Shown piece after piece: positions 10,461 through 18,508 of a stretch of 64,000 nt of DNA. A program made the position numbers and the translations under genes. The stretch lies in contig NZ_CP107811.1 in the NCBI RefSeq assembly GCF_036346105.1, forward strand, positions 2,362,501 through 2,426,500, read 5' to 3'. This stretch comes from Streptomyces sp. NBC_00539. Lineage in GTDB: Bacteria; Actinomycetota; Actinomycetes; Streptomycetales; Streptomycetaceae. How positions within the stretch are numbered: the first letter of the stretch is position 1; each line of letters opens with the position of its first letter. The notes under the pieces were generated by a model. That model was not told the origin of the DNA, did not search any database, and worked only from the letters and a program-made list of their open reading frames with translations.

Positions 10461-11675
10461 GTGACCGCATCACGCATCCTCGTCCTCAACTCCGGCTCCT
10501 CCTCGCTCAAGTACCAGCTGCTCGACATGGCGGACTCCTCCCGCCTCGCCGTGGGCCTGGTCGAGCGGATCGGCGAGGAGACGTCCCGGCTGGTCCACGA
10601 GCCGCTGACCGGACCCGGGGCCGAGGGCGGCAAGCGCGAACGCGCCGGGGCGATAGCCGGCCACGAGGCCGCCCTGAGGGCCGTCGCGGCGGAGCTGGCC
10701 GCCGACGGACTGGGGCTGGACTCCCCCGAACTGGCCGCGGTGGGCCACCGGGTGGTGCACGGCGGCACCCGGTTCACCCGGCCGACGGTGATCGACGACG
10801 AGGTGCTGGCGGAGATCCGCAGCCTGATCCCGCTGGCCCCGCTGCACAACCCGGCGAACGTGACGGGCATCGAGGTGGCCCGCTCCCTGCGCGCCGATCT
10901 CCCGCAGGTCGCCGTCTTCGACACGGCGTTCCACGCGACGGTGCCGGAGTACGCGGCCCGGTACGCGATCGACGCCGAGACCGCGCGCAAGTACTCCATC
11001 CGTCGGTACGGGTTCCACGGCACCTCCCACGCCTGCGTGTCGCGGGCGACCGCCGCGCTGCTCGGCAGGCCGGTGGAGGACGTCAACGTGATCGTGCTGC
11101 ACCTGGGCAACGGGGCGTCGGCCTCGGCCGTGCGGGGCGGGGTCTGCGTGGAGACCTCGATGGGCATGACCCCGCTGGAAGGACTGGTCATGGGAACCCG
11201 GTCGGGGGATCTGGATCCGGCCGTGATCTTCCACCTGGCGCGGGTAGGCGGCCTCTCGGTGGATGAGATCGATTCGCTACTGAACAAGAAGAGCGGTCTG
11301 CTGGGCATGTGCGGCGACAACGACATGCGCGAGGTGCTGCGGCGCGCGGGCGAGGGGGACGAGGCGGCGTCGACGGCGTTCGCCGCGTACGTGCACCGGC
11401 TGAAGAAGTACATAGGGGCCTACTCGGCGGTGCTCGGGCGGGTGGACGCGGTGACGTTCACGGCCGGGGTCGGCGAGAACGCCCACCAGGTCCGGGAAGC
11501 TGCGGTGGACGGGCTGGCCGAGCTGGGCCTGGTGCTCGACCTGGAGGCCAACGCGGTGCGCTCCTCGCAGCCGCGGCTGGTCTCGGCGGAGTACGCCCGG
11601 GTGGCCGTGGCCGTGGTACCGACGGATGAGGAGCTGGAGATCGCCACCCAGGCCTACGCGCTGGTTACCCAGTAG
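10461..11675 (+). CDS. ackA: Acetate kinase
   Basis: 404 residues; converts acetyl phosphate and ADP to acetate and ATP. Begins with GTG 10461; GAGAAGG lies about 12 nt upstream. Family motifs are clear: ILVLNSGSSSLKYQLLD, VFDTAFHATVPEYAARYAID (catalytic Asp), GFHGTSHACVSRATA, HLGNGASASAV, and FTAGVGENAHQVRE. Immediately follows pta in the same direction, the usual pta-ackA operon. Full length, no oddities. Confidence 0.96.
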   Translation: MTASRILVLNSGSSSLKYQLLDMADSSRLAVGLVERIGEETSRLVHEPLTGPGAEGGKRERAGAIAGHEAALRAVAAELAADGLGLDSPELAAVGHRVVHGGTRFTRPTVIDDEVLAEIRSLIPLAPLHNPANVTGIEVARSLRADLPQVAVFDTAFHATVPEYAARYAIDAETARKYSIRRYGFHGTSHACVSRATAALLGRPVEDVNVIVLHLGNGASASAVRGGVCVETSMGMTPLEGLVMGTRSGDLDPAVIFHLARVGGLSVDEIDSLLNKKSGLLGMCGDNDMREVLRRAGEGDEAASTAFAAYVHRLKKYIGAYSAVLGRVDAVTFTAGVGENAHQVREAAVDGLAELGLVLDLEANAVRSSQPRLVSAEYARVAVAVVPTDEELEIATQAYALVTQ

Positions 11676-11725
11676 TCACTTTGGACTTTCCACCAGACGG
11701 AATATTCCGCTACGAAACAAACCGA

Positions 11726-11731
11726 TAGGAT
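11726..11731 (+). promoter_or_regulatory. Candidate -10 element for pyk
   Basis: TAGGAT, a standard Streptomyces vegetative -10 hexamer, ends 7 nt before the pyk ATG. This would give a leaderless or near-leaderless pyk transcript separate from pta-ackA. The same bases contain AGGA at ribosome-site distance, so the element is ambiguous. No convincing -35 hexamer is seen. Confidence 0.4.
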
Positions 11732-11738
11732 CCGCTCC

Positions 11739-13172
11739 ATGCGCCGTTCCAAAATCGTCTGCACGCTGGGCCCCGCCGTCGACTCGTATGAGCAGCTGAA
11801 AGCACTCATCGAGGCAGGCATGAACGTGGCCCGATTCAACTTCAGCCACGGATCCCAGGCAGAACACCAGGAGCGGTACGACCGCGTCCGGAAGGTCTCC
11901 GAGGACACCGGGCGCGCGGTCGGCGTCCTCGCCGACCTCCAGGGCCCGAAGATCCGTCTGGAGACCTTCGCCGAGGGTCCCGTCGAGCTGGTGCGCGGTG
12001 ACGAGTTCACCATCACCGTCGAGGACGTCCCCGGTGACAAGTCCATCTGCGGCACCACCTACAAGGGCCTGCCGGGCGACGTCGCCAAGGGCGACCCGAT
12101 CCTGATCAACGACGGCAACGTCGAGCTGCGGGTCACCGAGGTCGACGCCCTCCGCGTCAAGACCATCGTCATCGAGGGCGGTGTCATCTCCGACCACAAG
12201 GGCATCAACCTGCCCGGCGCGGCCGTGAACGTGCCGGCCCTGTCGGAGAAGGACATCGACGACCTGCGCTTCGCGCTGCGGATGGGCTGCGACATGGTCG
12301 CCCTGTCCTTCGTGCGCGACGCGAACGACGTCAAGGACGTCCACAAGGTGATGGACGAGGTCGGCCGCCGGGTCCCCGTGATCGCCAAGGTGGAGAAGCC
12401 GCAGGCCGTCGAGAACATGGCCGCCGTGGTGGACGCCTTCGACGCGGTCATGGTGGCCCGTGGTGACCTGGCCGTCGAGTACCCGCTCGAAAAGGTCCCG
12501 ATGGTGCAGAAGCGGCTCATCGAGATGTGCCGCCGCAACGCCAAGCCGGTGATCGTCGCGACCCAGATGATGGAGTCGATGATCACGAACTCGCGTCCCA
12601 CGCGCGCGGAGGCGTCCGACGTCGCCAACGCGATCCTGGACGGCGCGGACGCGGTCATGCTGTCGGCGGAGTCCTCGGTGGGCGCCTATCCGATCGAGAC
12701 CGTCAAGACGATGTCGAAGATCGTCGCGGCTGCGGAGGAGGAGCTCCTGTCCAAGGGCCTCCAGCCGCTGGTGCCGGGCAAGAAGCCCCGTACGCAGGGC
12801 GGCTCCGTCGCCCGCGCGGCCTGCGAGATCGCCGACTTCCTCGGCGGCAAGGCGCTGATCGCCTTCACGCAGTCCGGCGACACGGCCCGGCGGCTGTCGC
12901 GCTACCGCGTGCAGCAGCCGATCCTGGCCTTCACCACGGACCAGAACACCCGCAACCAGCTCACGCTGAGCTGGGGCGTCGACTCCTACATCGTCCCCCA
13001 CGTGGACACCACGGACGCGATGGTCGACCTGGTGGACGGCGAGCTGCTCAAGCTCGGCCGCTACAACACCGGCGACACCATGGTCATCACGGCCGGCTCT
13101 CCCCCCGGCGTCCCGGGCACGACCAACATGGTCCGCGTCCACCACCTCGGTGGCGCCACGCCCACCGCCTGA
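11739..13172 (+). CDS. pyk: Pyruvate kinase
   Basis: 477 residues; converts phosphoenolpyruvate and ADP to pyruvate and ATP. Starts MRRSKIVCTLGPAVDSYEQL and has NVARFNFSHGS, KGINLPGAAVNVPALSEKD, the active-site signature IAKVEKPQAVENM, MVARGDLAVEYPLEKVPMVQK and ATQMMESMITNSRPTRAEASDVANA. The C-terminal domain (GKALIAFTQSGDTARRLSRY) is the regulatory one. It lies 63 bp after ackA; a TAGGAT box in the gap suggests its own promoter. Ends at a strong hairpin. Confidence 0.97.
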   Translation: MRRSKIVCTLGPAVDSYEQLKALIEAGMNVARFNFSHGSQAEHQERYDRVRKVSEDTGRAVGVLADLQGPKIRLETFAEGPVELVRGDEFTITVEDVPGDKSICGTTYKGLPGDVAKGDPILINDGNVELRVTEVDALRVKTIVIEGGVISDHKGINLPGAAVNVPALSEKDIDDLRFALRMGCDMVALSFVRDANDVKDVHKVMDEVGRRVPVIAKVEKPQAVENMAAVVDAFDAVMVARGDLAVEYPLEKVPMVQKRLIEMCRRNAKPVIVATQMMESMITNSRPTRAEASDVANAILDGADAVMLSAESSVGAYPIETVKTMSKIVAAAEEELLSKGLQPLVPGKKPRTQGGSVARAACEIADFLGGKALIAFTQSGDTARRLSRYRVQQPILAFTTDQNTRNQLTLSWGVDSYIVPHVDTTDAMVDLVDGELLKLGRYNTGDTMVITAGSPPGVPGTTNMVRVHHLGGATPTA

Positions 13173-13201
13173 CCCACCCGCTCCCCCTCTGCCGCACAGG
13201 G

Positions 13202-13250
13202 ACCGAGGGCGGCGCCCGACCCCTCACGGGGTCCGGGTGCCGCCCTCGGT
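13202..13250 (+). terminator. Terminator after pyk
   Basis: Perfect 12-bp inverted repeat ACCGAGGGCGGC / GCCGCCCTCGGT (13202-13213 and 13239-13250), with a further GACCCC/GGGGTC-type stem inside. It lies 30 bp after the pyk stop. There is no long T run, which is usual for Streptomyces. Confidence 0.85.
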
Positions 13251-13261
13251 GCGTGGGAACG

Positions 13262-13302
13262 ACGGAGCTCCCGGCAGCGCGACCGCTGCCGGGAGCTTCC
13301 GT
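13262..13302 (-). terminator. Terminator of the secreted-protein operon
   Basis: Near-perfect long hairpin: GCTCCCGGCAGCG pairs with CGCTGCCGGGAGC, and the outer bases pair with one bulge, around a 4-nt loop. It sits between the two convergent transcription units and directly follows the minus-strand gene ending at 13316. Confidence 0.85.
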
Positions 13303-13315
13303 TTGCCGCTCCGGG

Positions 13316-14620
13316 TTACTCCGGGGGGCCTACGTAGTTGTGCAGGCCCGGGACCGTGAGGTTGCCGCCGAACTGGCCGGCCTGGACGACCTTGACGTTG
13401 GTGAAGAACGCGAAGGGGACGTTCAGGGGCGGCGGGGAGTTCGGGGTGAACTCGATCGGGATCAGGCCGAACAGGTTCCCCTTGAGGCTTTCGGTGTACA
13501 TCGTCACCTTGCCGCCGCGGATCGTGGACGTGGAGCCCGGCCGGGACTTGAGGTGGGCGACGTTCCCCGTCTTGCCGACCGTCTGGTAGAGGTCCTTGAT
13601 GTCCAGGGAGTCCGCGGTGAACTTGAGGACCTTCTTGGTCTTGCCGCCCGCCGTCTTCACCTCCACGATGCCCGCGTAGTCCAGGCCGTAGAGGGTCAGC
13701 AGGGAGCTGTCGAGGTACCACGGCTCGTCCGGCAGCAGCGGGATGCCCTGCTCCAGGGAGGCGTCGGCGAGGGCCTTGGCGTCGTAGGTCGGGCAGGGGA
13801 AGGGTTCCTTCCCGTCCGCGTCCTTGGTCGCCGAGGGGGATCCGGACGGGGAGGGCGAGGCCGTCGGCTCGTCGTCGGCCGCCTTGGCCGTCTTGCCCGT
13901 CTCGTCCTTCGGGGCCTTGGCGGTGTCCTTGACGTCCTGCGGCAGCTCCTGGACCGAGGCGCCCGCCTTCTTCGCCGCCTCGCGGATCGCGTCCGCGGAG
14001 GGGTCGGGGGTGGGCGTGGCGGTCTTGGCGGACGCGGACGGCGCCGGGGGGGCCGGCTTCGTCGCGTCCTGGAGGGGCTTCGTGATTCCTCCGACCAGGC
14101 CCGAGAGCGCGTCGCCGACACCCAGCGGGTCCAGGGGGTTCTTCGGCTTCGCCGCCGGCGCGGAGGCCGAGGGCGAGGGAGAGGAGGGCTGCGGGGCGCT
14201 CTGCTTCGGCGCCGGCTTCGCCGCCTCGGCGGCCGGCTGCGACGCCGACGGGGTCGGCCCCGGCTTCGGCGCCTTGCTCCCGCCGGTCGGGGCGGACGCG
14301 CTCGGCGAGGGCGAGGCGGAGGGCGAACCGGACGGCGAACCGGACGGCGTCGGGGACTGCGACTCCTTGGGCTCGTCGGAGCGGGTCACGCACGGGCCGG
14401 GCGCGAAGGGGATGTCCTTGTCGTCGGCCAGGGCCAGCTTCGGGGCGAGACCCATTCCGACGAACACGGCCGTCGGCATCGCCGCCAGCGCCATCGTCTT
14501 GCCGACGGGTATCTGGATCTTGTTCAGCAGCGACTTCCGGGGCGCCGCGTGCCGCGGACCCCTTCTTTCGCGGGACTCCGCGCCAGGGGCCACGCCCTGC
14601 TGCGTCTCGTCACCCCGCAC
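13316..14620 (-). CDS. Secreted Ser/Pro/Ala-rich protein of unknown function
   Basis: 434 residues from GTG 14618-14620, which has GGAGGA directly upstream. The ATG 15 nt further up encodes that ribosome site and is unlikely. An N-terminal basic stretch and hydrophobic segment (KTMALAAMPTAVFVGMGLAPKL) ending ALADD looks like a long signal peptide. Residues ~80-260 are low-complexity Ser/Pro/Ala/Lys-rich (wall-spanning style). The C-terminal ~150 residues form a folded-looking beta-rich domain (VTMYTESLKGN, FFTNVKVVQAGQFGGNLTVPG). These segments loosely resemble the DUF6230 protein two genes upstream. The start overlaps the DUF6114 gene by 11 bp, so the two are coupled. Function unknown. Confidence 0.8.
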   Translation of the reverse strand: MRGDETQQGVAPGAESRERRGPRHAAPRKSLLNKIQIPVGKTMALAAMPTAVFVGMGLAPKLALADDKDIPFAPGPCVTRSDEPKESQSPTPSGSPSGSPSASPSPSASAPTGGSKAPKPGPTPSASQPAAEAAKPAPKQSAPQPSSPSPSASAPAAKPKNPLDPLGVGDALSGLVGGITKPLQDATKPAPPAPSASAKTATPTPDPSADAIREAAKKAGASVQELPQDVKDTAKAPKDETGKTAKAADDEPTASPSPSGSPSATKDADGKEPFPCPTYDAKALADASLEQGIPLLPDEPWYLDSSLLTLYGLDYAGIVEVKTAGGKTKKVLKFTADSLDIKDLYQTVGKTGNVAHLKSRPGSTSTIRGGKVTMYTESLKGNLFGLIPIEFTPNSPPPLNVPFAFFTNVKVVQAGQFGGNLTVPGLHNYVGPPE

Positions 14621-15179
14621 TGTTCCTCCCGCCATCGGCGTGGGCAGTCGTCTCGCTCGGGTAAGCCGTTTCCGTGCCGCGGGGTCCGGGGACGTAGCCC
14701 GCGGGGGCGTCCGCGTACGCCTGCGCCTCGTCCGCCGCCGCTTCCTGCGCGTCGGTGCGGTCCTCGGGACCGGCCGGCTTGCCCGGCACCCACGACAGGG
14801 CGAGCGCGCCGCCGAGCAGCGAGAACAGGAAGCCGATGAAGAAACCGCCGAGGTTGGAGACCGGCAGGGACACCAGGGCCAGCAGGATCGACGCCACGCC
14901 GGCGAAGACCCGGATGCCCTGCTGGAACCACAGGGCCACGCCGAGGGTCATCAGCAGGATGCCGATGATCAGCGAGCCCGCGCCCGCGGTGGTCGCCATG
15001 GCGATGGTGATGTTGCCCAGGCGGAGGTCCGCGTAGGGGAAGTACGCGATGGGAAAACCGCCGATGAGAGTGAACAGGCCCGCCCAGAAGGGCCGGCCGC
15101 CCCTCCAGGCGCGGAAGCGGTAGTACACCACGGTGAGCCAAGCGTCGTCTGCGGCGCGAACCGGGGCCTGGGGGTTCAT
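14610..15179 (-). CDS. DUF6114 family membrane protein
   Basis: 189 residues. ATG 15177-15179 is preceded by a GGGAGCTG ribosome site; the longer frame is a shadow. Four hydrophobic segments can be seen between residues ~25 and 140 (FWAGLFTLIGGFPIAYF, TIAMATTAGAGSLIIGILLM, ALWFQQGIRVFAGVASILLALV, GGFFIGFLFSLLGGALALSW). A polar, Ala/Glu-rich cytoplasmic-style tail follows. It lies between the DUF6230 gene and the secreted Ser/Pro-rich gene, all on the minus strand, so it may assist or anchor those exported proteins. That role is inference; no function is established to my knowledge. Confidence 0.82.
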   Translation of the reverse strand: MNPQAPVRAADDAWLTVVYYRFRAWRGGRPFWAGLFTLIGGFPIAYFPYADLRLGNITIAMATTAGAGSLIIGILLMTLGVALWFQQGIRVFAGVASILLALVSLPVSNLGGFFIGFLFSLLGGALALSWVPGKPAGPEDRTDAQEAAADEAQAYADAPAGYVPGPRGTETAYPSETTAHADGGRNSAG

Positions 15180-15287
15180 GGACAACAGCTCCCTGGAAAC
15201 GGTGGTACGGAGAACTCTGTGGTGCTCGGAGGGACGGGCGGCGACGGCCGCCACCGCCCGCCTCTACCGCTCACCTGCCAGGAACGA

Positions 15288-15941
15288 CTACTTCTCGTCC
15301 TGGTAGCACGGCTGGTCACCGCTGAGCAGACGCAGCTTGAGGTCGGGCAGCGTGAAGGTGCCCGCCGTCGTCGCCCACGCCTTCTGGCGCACGTTCGTCA
15401 GCACGGCCTTCTTGGCGCGCTGCGAGAACAGGGCGCCGTTGGCCACCGTGCCGGCCTGCGGCGTGGTCGGGTGCTCCGCCGTGCCGCCGGCCGCGTCCAC
15501 CGCGACACCGATGTCGAGGTTGCTGAACGTGGCGTCGGTGTCGAGCTCGGCGACGTCCAGGTAGATGTTCTCCGCGACCGCCGGCTTGCCCTTGTTGCCG
15601 GTCTGGAGCTTCATCGTGACCGCGCCGAGGCCGGGAATCGGCGTCACCAGCGACTGGCACATGTTGGTGATCTCGGCGTGCCGGAACCCGGAGATCGTGA
15701 CCGGGTGCGCCGCGTCCTTGCCGTCGAGGCCCTTGCCCTTGGCGACGCTGCCGTACTGCAGCAGGTCGTCACCGTCCAGCTTGTCGGCCGAGACCTTGAA
15801 GTCCTGGCCGGAGACGCTGAAGGACGCCGCGAGGGCACCCTGCGCCAGACCGACACCGACCGCGGCCGTGGCCGCGATGCTCGGCACCATGACGAGCGCG
15901 AAGCGCTTCCATCTGGTCCCGCCACGAACCTGAGAACTCAT
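15288..15941 (-). CDS. DUF6230 family exported protein
   Basis: 217 residues, ATG 15941 with AGGAGGA upstream. The N-terminus is a signal peptide or membrane anchor (RWKRFALVMVPSIAATAAVGVGLAQGALAA). The mature part is beta-rich with two cysteines (NMCQSL, QPCYQ) that could form a disulfide outside the cell. Segments such as VTMKLQTGN and LTNVRQKAWATTAGTFTLPDL recall the C-terminal domain of the secreted protein at 13316. First gene of the three-gene unit; the 580-bp region upstream carries GTTAC/GTAAC-type dyads. Function unknown. Confidence 0.82.
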   Translation of the reverse strand: MSSQVRGGTRWKRFALVMVPSIAATAAVGVGLAQGALAASFSVSGQDFKVSADKLDGDDLLQYGSVAKGKGLDGKDAAHPVTISGFRHAEITNMCQSLVTPIPGLGAVTMKLQTGNKGKPAVAENIYLDVAELDTDATFSNLDIGVAVDAAGGTAEHPTTPQAGTVANGALFSQRAKKAVLTNVRQKAWATTAGTFTLPDLKLRLLSGDQPCYQDEK

Positions 15942-16286
15942 CTTGTTCCTCCTTCTCGGACGTACATCTCCGGTCCGGGCCGTGCCCGTCCTGGGATGGG
16001 AGAAGTGCTACGTCCTCGGGAAGGAGCGCTGGCGGCCGAGCCGCAGCAGAGCCGCGTCGCGTACACCGGCGTTCACCCCCGAGCGACAACCACTGGGCCA
16101 CGCGTTCGCGCAACCAGGAGGACAGGCTCCGCCGGTGCGGCGAAGACCCCCCTGTCCTACGGCCGGCGATACCGCCACCGGCCGGCTCGGTGGGGACCCT
16201 CGCCGCGGCTCCGGATGAGCGGCTCTGCGGGAAGGACCGAGCGTCGCCGATCGTGGTCCATTCCAGGCCGGTACACAAGGGGGTTC

Positions 16287-16302
16287 GTTACTGGCGGGTA
16301 AC
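16287..16302. promoter_or_regulatory. Dyad GTTAC-N6-GTAAC, candidate operator
   Basis: GTTAC at 16287-16291 and GTAAC at 16298-16302 form an inverted repeat with TGGCGG between. TTACTGGCGGGTAA-like sites are typical of TetR/GntR-style operators, but I cannot name the regulator. It lies about 345 bp upstream of the DUF6230 start. Confidence 0.5.
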
Positions 16303-16415
16303 GGGTGGATAACCACGGTGCGGCGCGCCGTCGTCGGGCAGCAACACAGGGTGTTACCCAGGGCCACGACAATGAGGAGGAACACGAACCAACCGGACAG
16401 AACACGGGGTTCGAT

Positions 16416-16428
16416 TTACTGGGAGTAA
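16416..16428. promoter_or_regulatory. Dyad TTACT-GGG-AGTAA, candidate operator
   Basis: Perfect 5-bp inverted repeat with a 3-bp centre, flanked on the right by CAG. It shares the TTACT/GTAA core with the dyad at 16287-16302 and the half-site near 16353, which points to one regulator binding several sites. Confidence 0.5.
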
Positions 16429-16522
16429 CAGCAGCCGCGATTACCAAGTTTTGGCAAAGCGCGGCCGCTGTTTACCTCCGTGTCAACAAATCGCCGGTGG
16501 CGCACCACCCACGACGCAGCGC

Positions 16523-17524
16523 CTAGAACAGCACCCGGGCCAGCGCCGTCCGGGCCGCCGAAACCCGCGGGTCGTCCGCCCCGATGACCTCGAACAGCTC
16601 CAGCAGCCGCAGTCGCACGGCGTCCCGGTCCTCACCGAACGTCACGCGCACGGTGTCCACCAGGCGCCCGAAGGCGTCCTCCACATGACCGCCGACCAGG
16701 TCGAGGTCCGCTGCGGCGATCTGCGCCTGCGGGTCCCTCGGCCTCTCGGCCGCCGCCGCGCGCACCGCCTGCGGGTCCATGTGCTGGACCCTGGAGAGGA
16801 GCTCGGCCTGGGCCAGGCCCAGCTTGGCCTCGGTGTTGTTCGGGTCGTCGACCAGTACGTTCTTGTACGCCTGCACCGCTCCGGCCAGGTCACCCGCGTC
16901 CAGCGCCACGACCGCCGCCTCCAGCAGCGCGTCGTACGGACCGGCGGCGGGACCGGCTGCGGAAGCCGCGGCCGGGGCTTCGGCGCCCTCGGCGGCCGGG
17001 TCGACCTGGAGCCCGAGCAGACCGAAGCGCTCCTCGGCGACCTGGACCAGCTGGGCCAGCGTCGCGCGGATCTCCTGCTCCGGGGCCGCACCCTGGAACA
17101 GCGGCAGCACCTGGCCGGCCACCACGGCGAAGACCGCCGGGATGCCCTGGATGCCGAACTGCTGCATCAGCATCTGGTTGGCGTCGACGTCGATCTTCGC
17201 CAGCACGAGCCGGCCGTTCGCCTCGACGGTCAGCCGCTCCAGCAGCGGGCCGAGCTGCTTGCACGGCTCGCACCACTCGGCCCAGAAGTCGAGGACGACC
17301 GGAACCTGGTCGGAGAGGCGGATGACGGTGCTGTCGAAGGCGGCCTCGTCTACGTCGATGACGAGTGCGGACGGCGGTACGGCGCCGGCGGACGGGCCGG
17401 ACGCGCCGCCGCCCTGCCGGGCCGCCTCGGCGCGCGCCTGTTCGGCCTTCGCCTTGGCGTCGGCGGCCGCCTTCACCGCGGCGAGGTCTACGACGCCGCT
17501 CATGGACATGTTTCTGGGCTGCAT
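16523..17524 (-). CDS. Thioredoxin-TPR protein (YbbN/CnoX-like co-chaperone)
   Basis: 333 residues from ATG 17522-17524, which has GGAGG 7 nt upstream. An Ala/Lys-rich N-terminal helix (residues ~10-45) is followed by a thioredoxin domain (~50-155) with FWAEWCEPCKQL. Then come TPR-like helices (AAVVALDAGDLAGAVQAYKNVLVDDPNNTEAKLGLAQAEL-type pattern) to the C-terminus. This layout matches the YbbN/CnoX family, which protects or hands over clients under oxidative stress. Here both active-site cysteines are kept. Divergent from a TetR-family gene; the downstream neighbour is a long intergenic region. Confidence 0.88.
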   Translation of the reverse strand: MQPRNMSMSGVVDLAAVKAAADAKAKAEQARAEAARQGGGASGPSAGAVPPSALVIDVDEAAFDSTVIRLSDQVPVVLDFWAEWCEPCKQLGPLLERLTVEANGRLVLAKIDVDANQMLMQQFGIQGIPAVFAVVAGQVLPLFQGAAPEQEIRATLAQLVQVAEERFGLLGLQVDPAAEGAEAPAAASAAGPAAGPYDALLEAAVVALDAGDLAGAVQAYKNVLVDDPNNTEAKLGLAQAELLSRVQHMDPQAVRAAAAERPRDPQAQIAAADLDLVGGHVEDAFGRLVDTVRVTFGEDRDAVRLRLLELFEVIGADDPRVSAARTALARVLF

Positions 17525-17657
17525 GCGTACATCCTCCCCCGTGTGCGCGCGCCGACGAAAAGGATCGGGCAAGCCGGCCGGGAAATTCCCGTGCCGGTAT
17601 CCCCCGTGCGGCGCCGGGTCCCCACCTGGCGCCTGTAGCTTCGCGTGGTTGTCGCTC

Positions 17658-17680
17658 TTACGCTACGAGCCGTAGCGTAA
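17658..17680. promoter_or_regulatory. Perfect palindromic operator upstream of the TetR gene
   Basis: Arms TTACGCTACG (17658-17667) and CGTAGCGTAA (17671-17680) are perfect inverse complements around AGC. It lies between the divergent thioredoxin/TPR gene and the TetR gene, about 97 bp before the latter's likely start. It is the obvious candidate binding site for that regulator. Confidence 0.7.
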
Positions 17681-17776
17681 CTCCCCGCCGTCCCCTCCGG
17701 GCGTCCGGGGGCAGTGATCTGAACCACAGGGATCGGGGCCCGGGAGGTTCCGCTACTGACGGGTATGGTCTCGGCC

Positions 17777-18415
17777 ATGCGCACCCCCAGCCCCGGCACC
17801 AGCTCCCCGCCCGGCCGCACCGGCCGCCCCCGCAGCGCTGCGGCGGACGCGGCGATCCTGGCGGCGACCCGGGAGGCGCTGGTGGATCTCGGCTGGTCGA
17901 AGCTGACGATGGGTGACGTGTCGGCCCGGGCAGGGGTCGCGAAGACCACCCTCTACCGGCGCTGGGCGGGCAAGAACGAGCTGGTCGTGGACGCGGTCGC
18001 GGAACTCTTCGACGCGCTGGAGCTTCCCGACCGGGGCTCGCTCGAAGCCGACATCGAGGACGTGGTGCTCCAGTTCGCGGAGCTGTTGCGACGCCCGGAG
18101 GCCCGTACCGCCCTGATGGCGGTGGTCGCCGAGTCCACCCGGGACCCGGCGCTGCGTGACCGGATCCGGTCGGCGATCGTGGACCGGCAGAAACGTCTCG
18201 TCGTACTGGGCCGCGAACGCGCGCAGGCCCGCGGCGAACTCCCGTACGAGGAGGACGAGTCCCTCACCGGGCACACCACCGACCTGATATTCGACGTGAT
18301 CGCGGGCACGGTGGTGCACCGCGCCCTGGTGAGCTGCGAACCGGTCGACGAACTCTGGGTGGCCACCTTCACGGCGCTCCTGATGCACGGCCTGCGCGGC
18401 CCGGCCCAGGCGTAA
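17777..18415 (+). CDS. TetR-family transcriptional regulator
   Basis: About 212 residues from ATG 17777; an in-frame ATG four codons earlier (17765) is possible. TATGGT ends 7 nt before ATG 17777 and there is no ribosome site at normal distance, so a leaderless start is favoured. After a Pro/Ser-rich lead (~25 residues) comes the TetR HTH: LVDLGWSKLTMGDVSARAGVAKTTLYRRW, with KNELVVDAV following. The rest is an all-helical ligand-binding domain. Effector and targets are unknown; the palindrome at 17658-17680 suggests autoregulation and perhaps control of the divergent thioredoxin/TPR gene. Confidence 0.88.
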   Translation: MRTPSPGTSSPPGRTGRPRSAAADAAILAATREALVDLGWSKLTMGDVSARAGVAKTTLYRRWAGKNELVVDAVAELFDALELPDRGSLEADIEDVVLQFAELLRRPEARTALMAVVAESTRDPALRDRIRSAIVDRQKRLVVLGRERAQARGELPYEEDESLTGHTTDLIFDVIAGTVVHRALVSCEPVDELWVATFTALLMHGLRGPAQA

Positions 18416-18452
18416 CCGGCTCCTGCGGGAACGGGCGGGCCGGGAACGGGAA

Positions 18453-18493
18453 GGCCGGTCGTCCGGGCACCGTGGAGGTGGGGACGACCGGCC
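18453..18493. terminator. Bidirectional terminator between tetR and icmA
   Basis: Perfect 12-bp stem GGCCGGTCGTCC / GGACGACCGGCC (18453-18464, 18482-18493) with a 17-nt loop, midway between two convergent genes. Confidence 0.8.
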
Positions 18494-18508
18494 GGCCAGG
18501 GGGTTCCC

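Larger units (their letters stand above)
15942..16522. other. Long intergenic region upstream of the DUF6230 operon
   Basis: 581 bp without a credible gene; the short open frames here lack codon bias and ribosome sites. The half nearer 16522 holds two clear dyads (16287-16302 and 16416-16428) and an isolated GTTACCC half-site near 16353. It probably contains the promoter and operators of the minus-strand DUF6230 operon. The 3' end of the thioredoxin/TPR gene is at its right edge. Confidence 0.6.

Noticed and set aside
15942-16522. Short open frames on both strands in the DUF6230 upstream region
   Set aside because: None has Streptomyces codon bias, a ribosome site or recognisable domains; regulatory dyads explain the region better.
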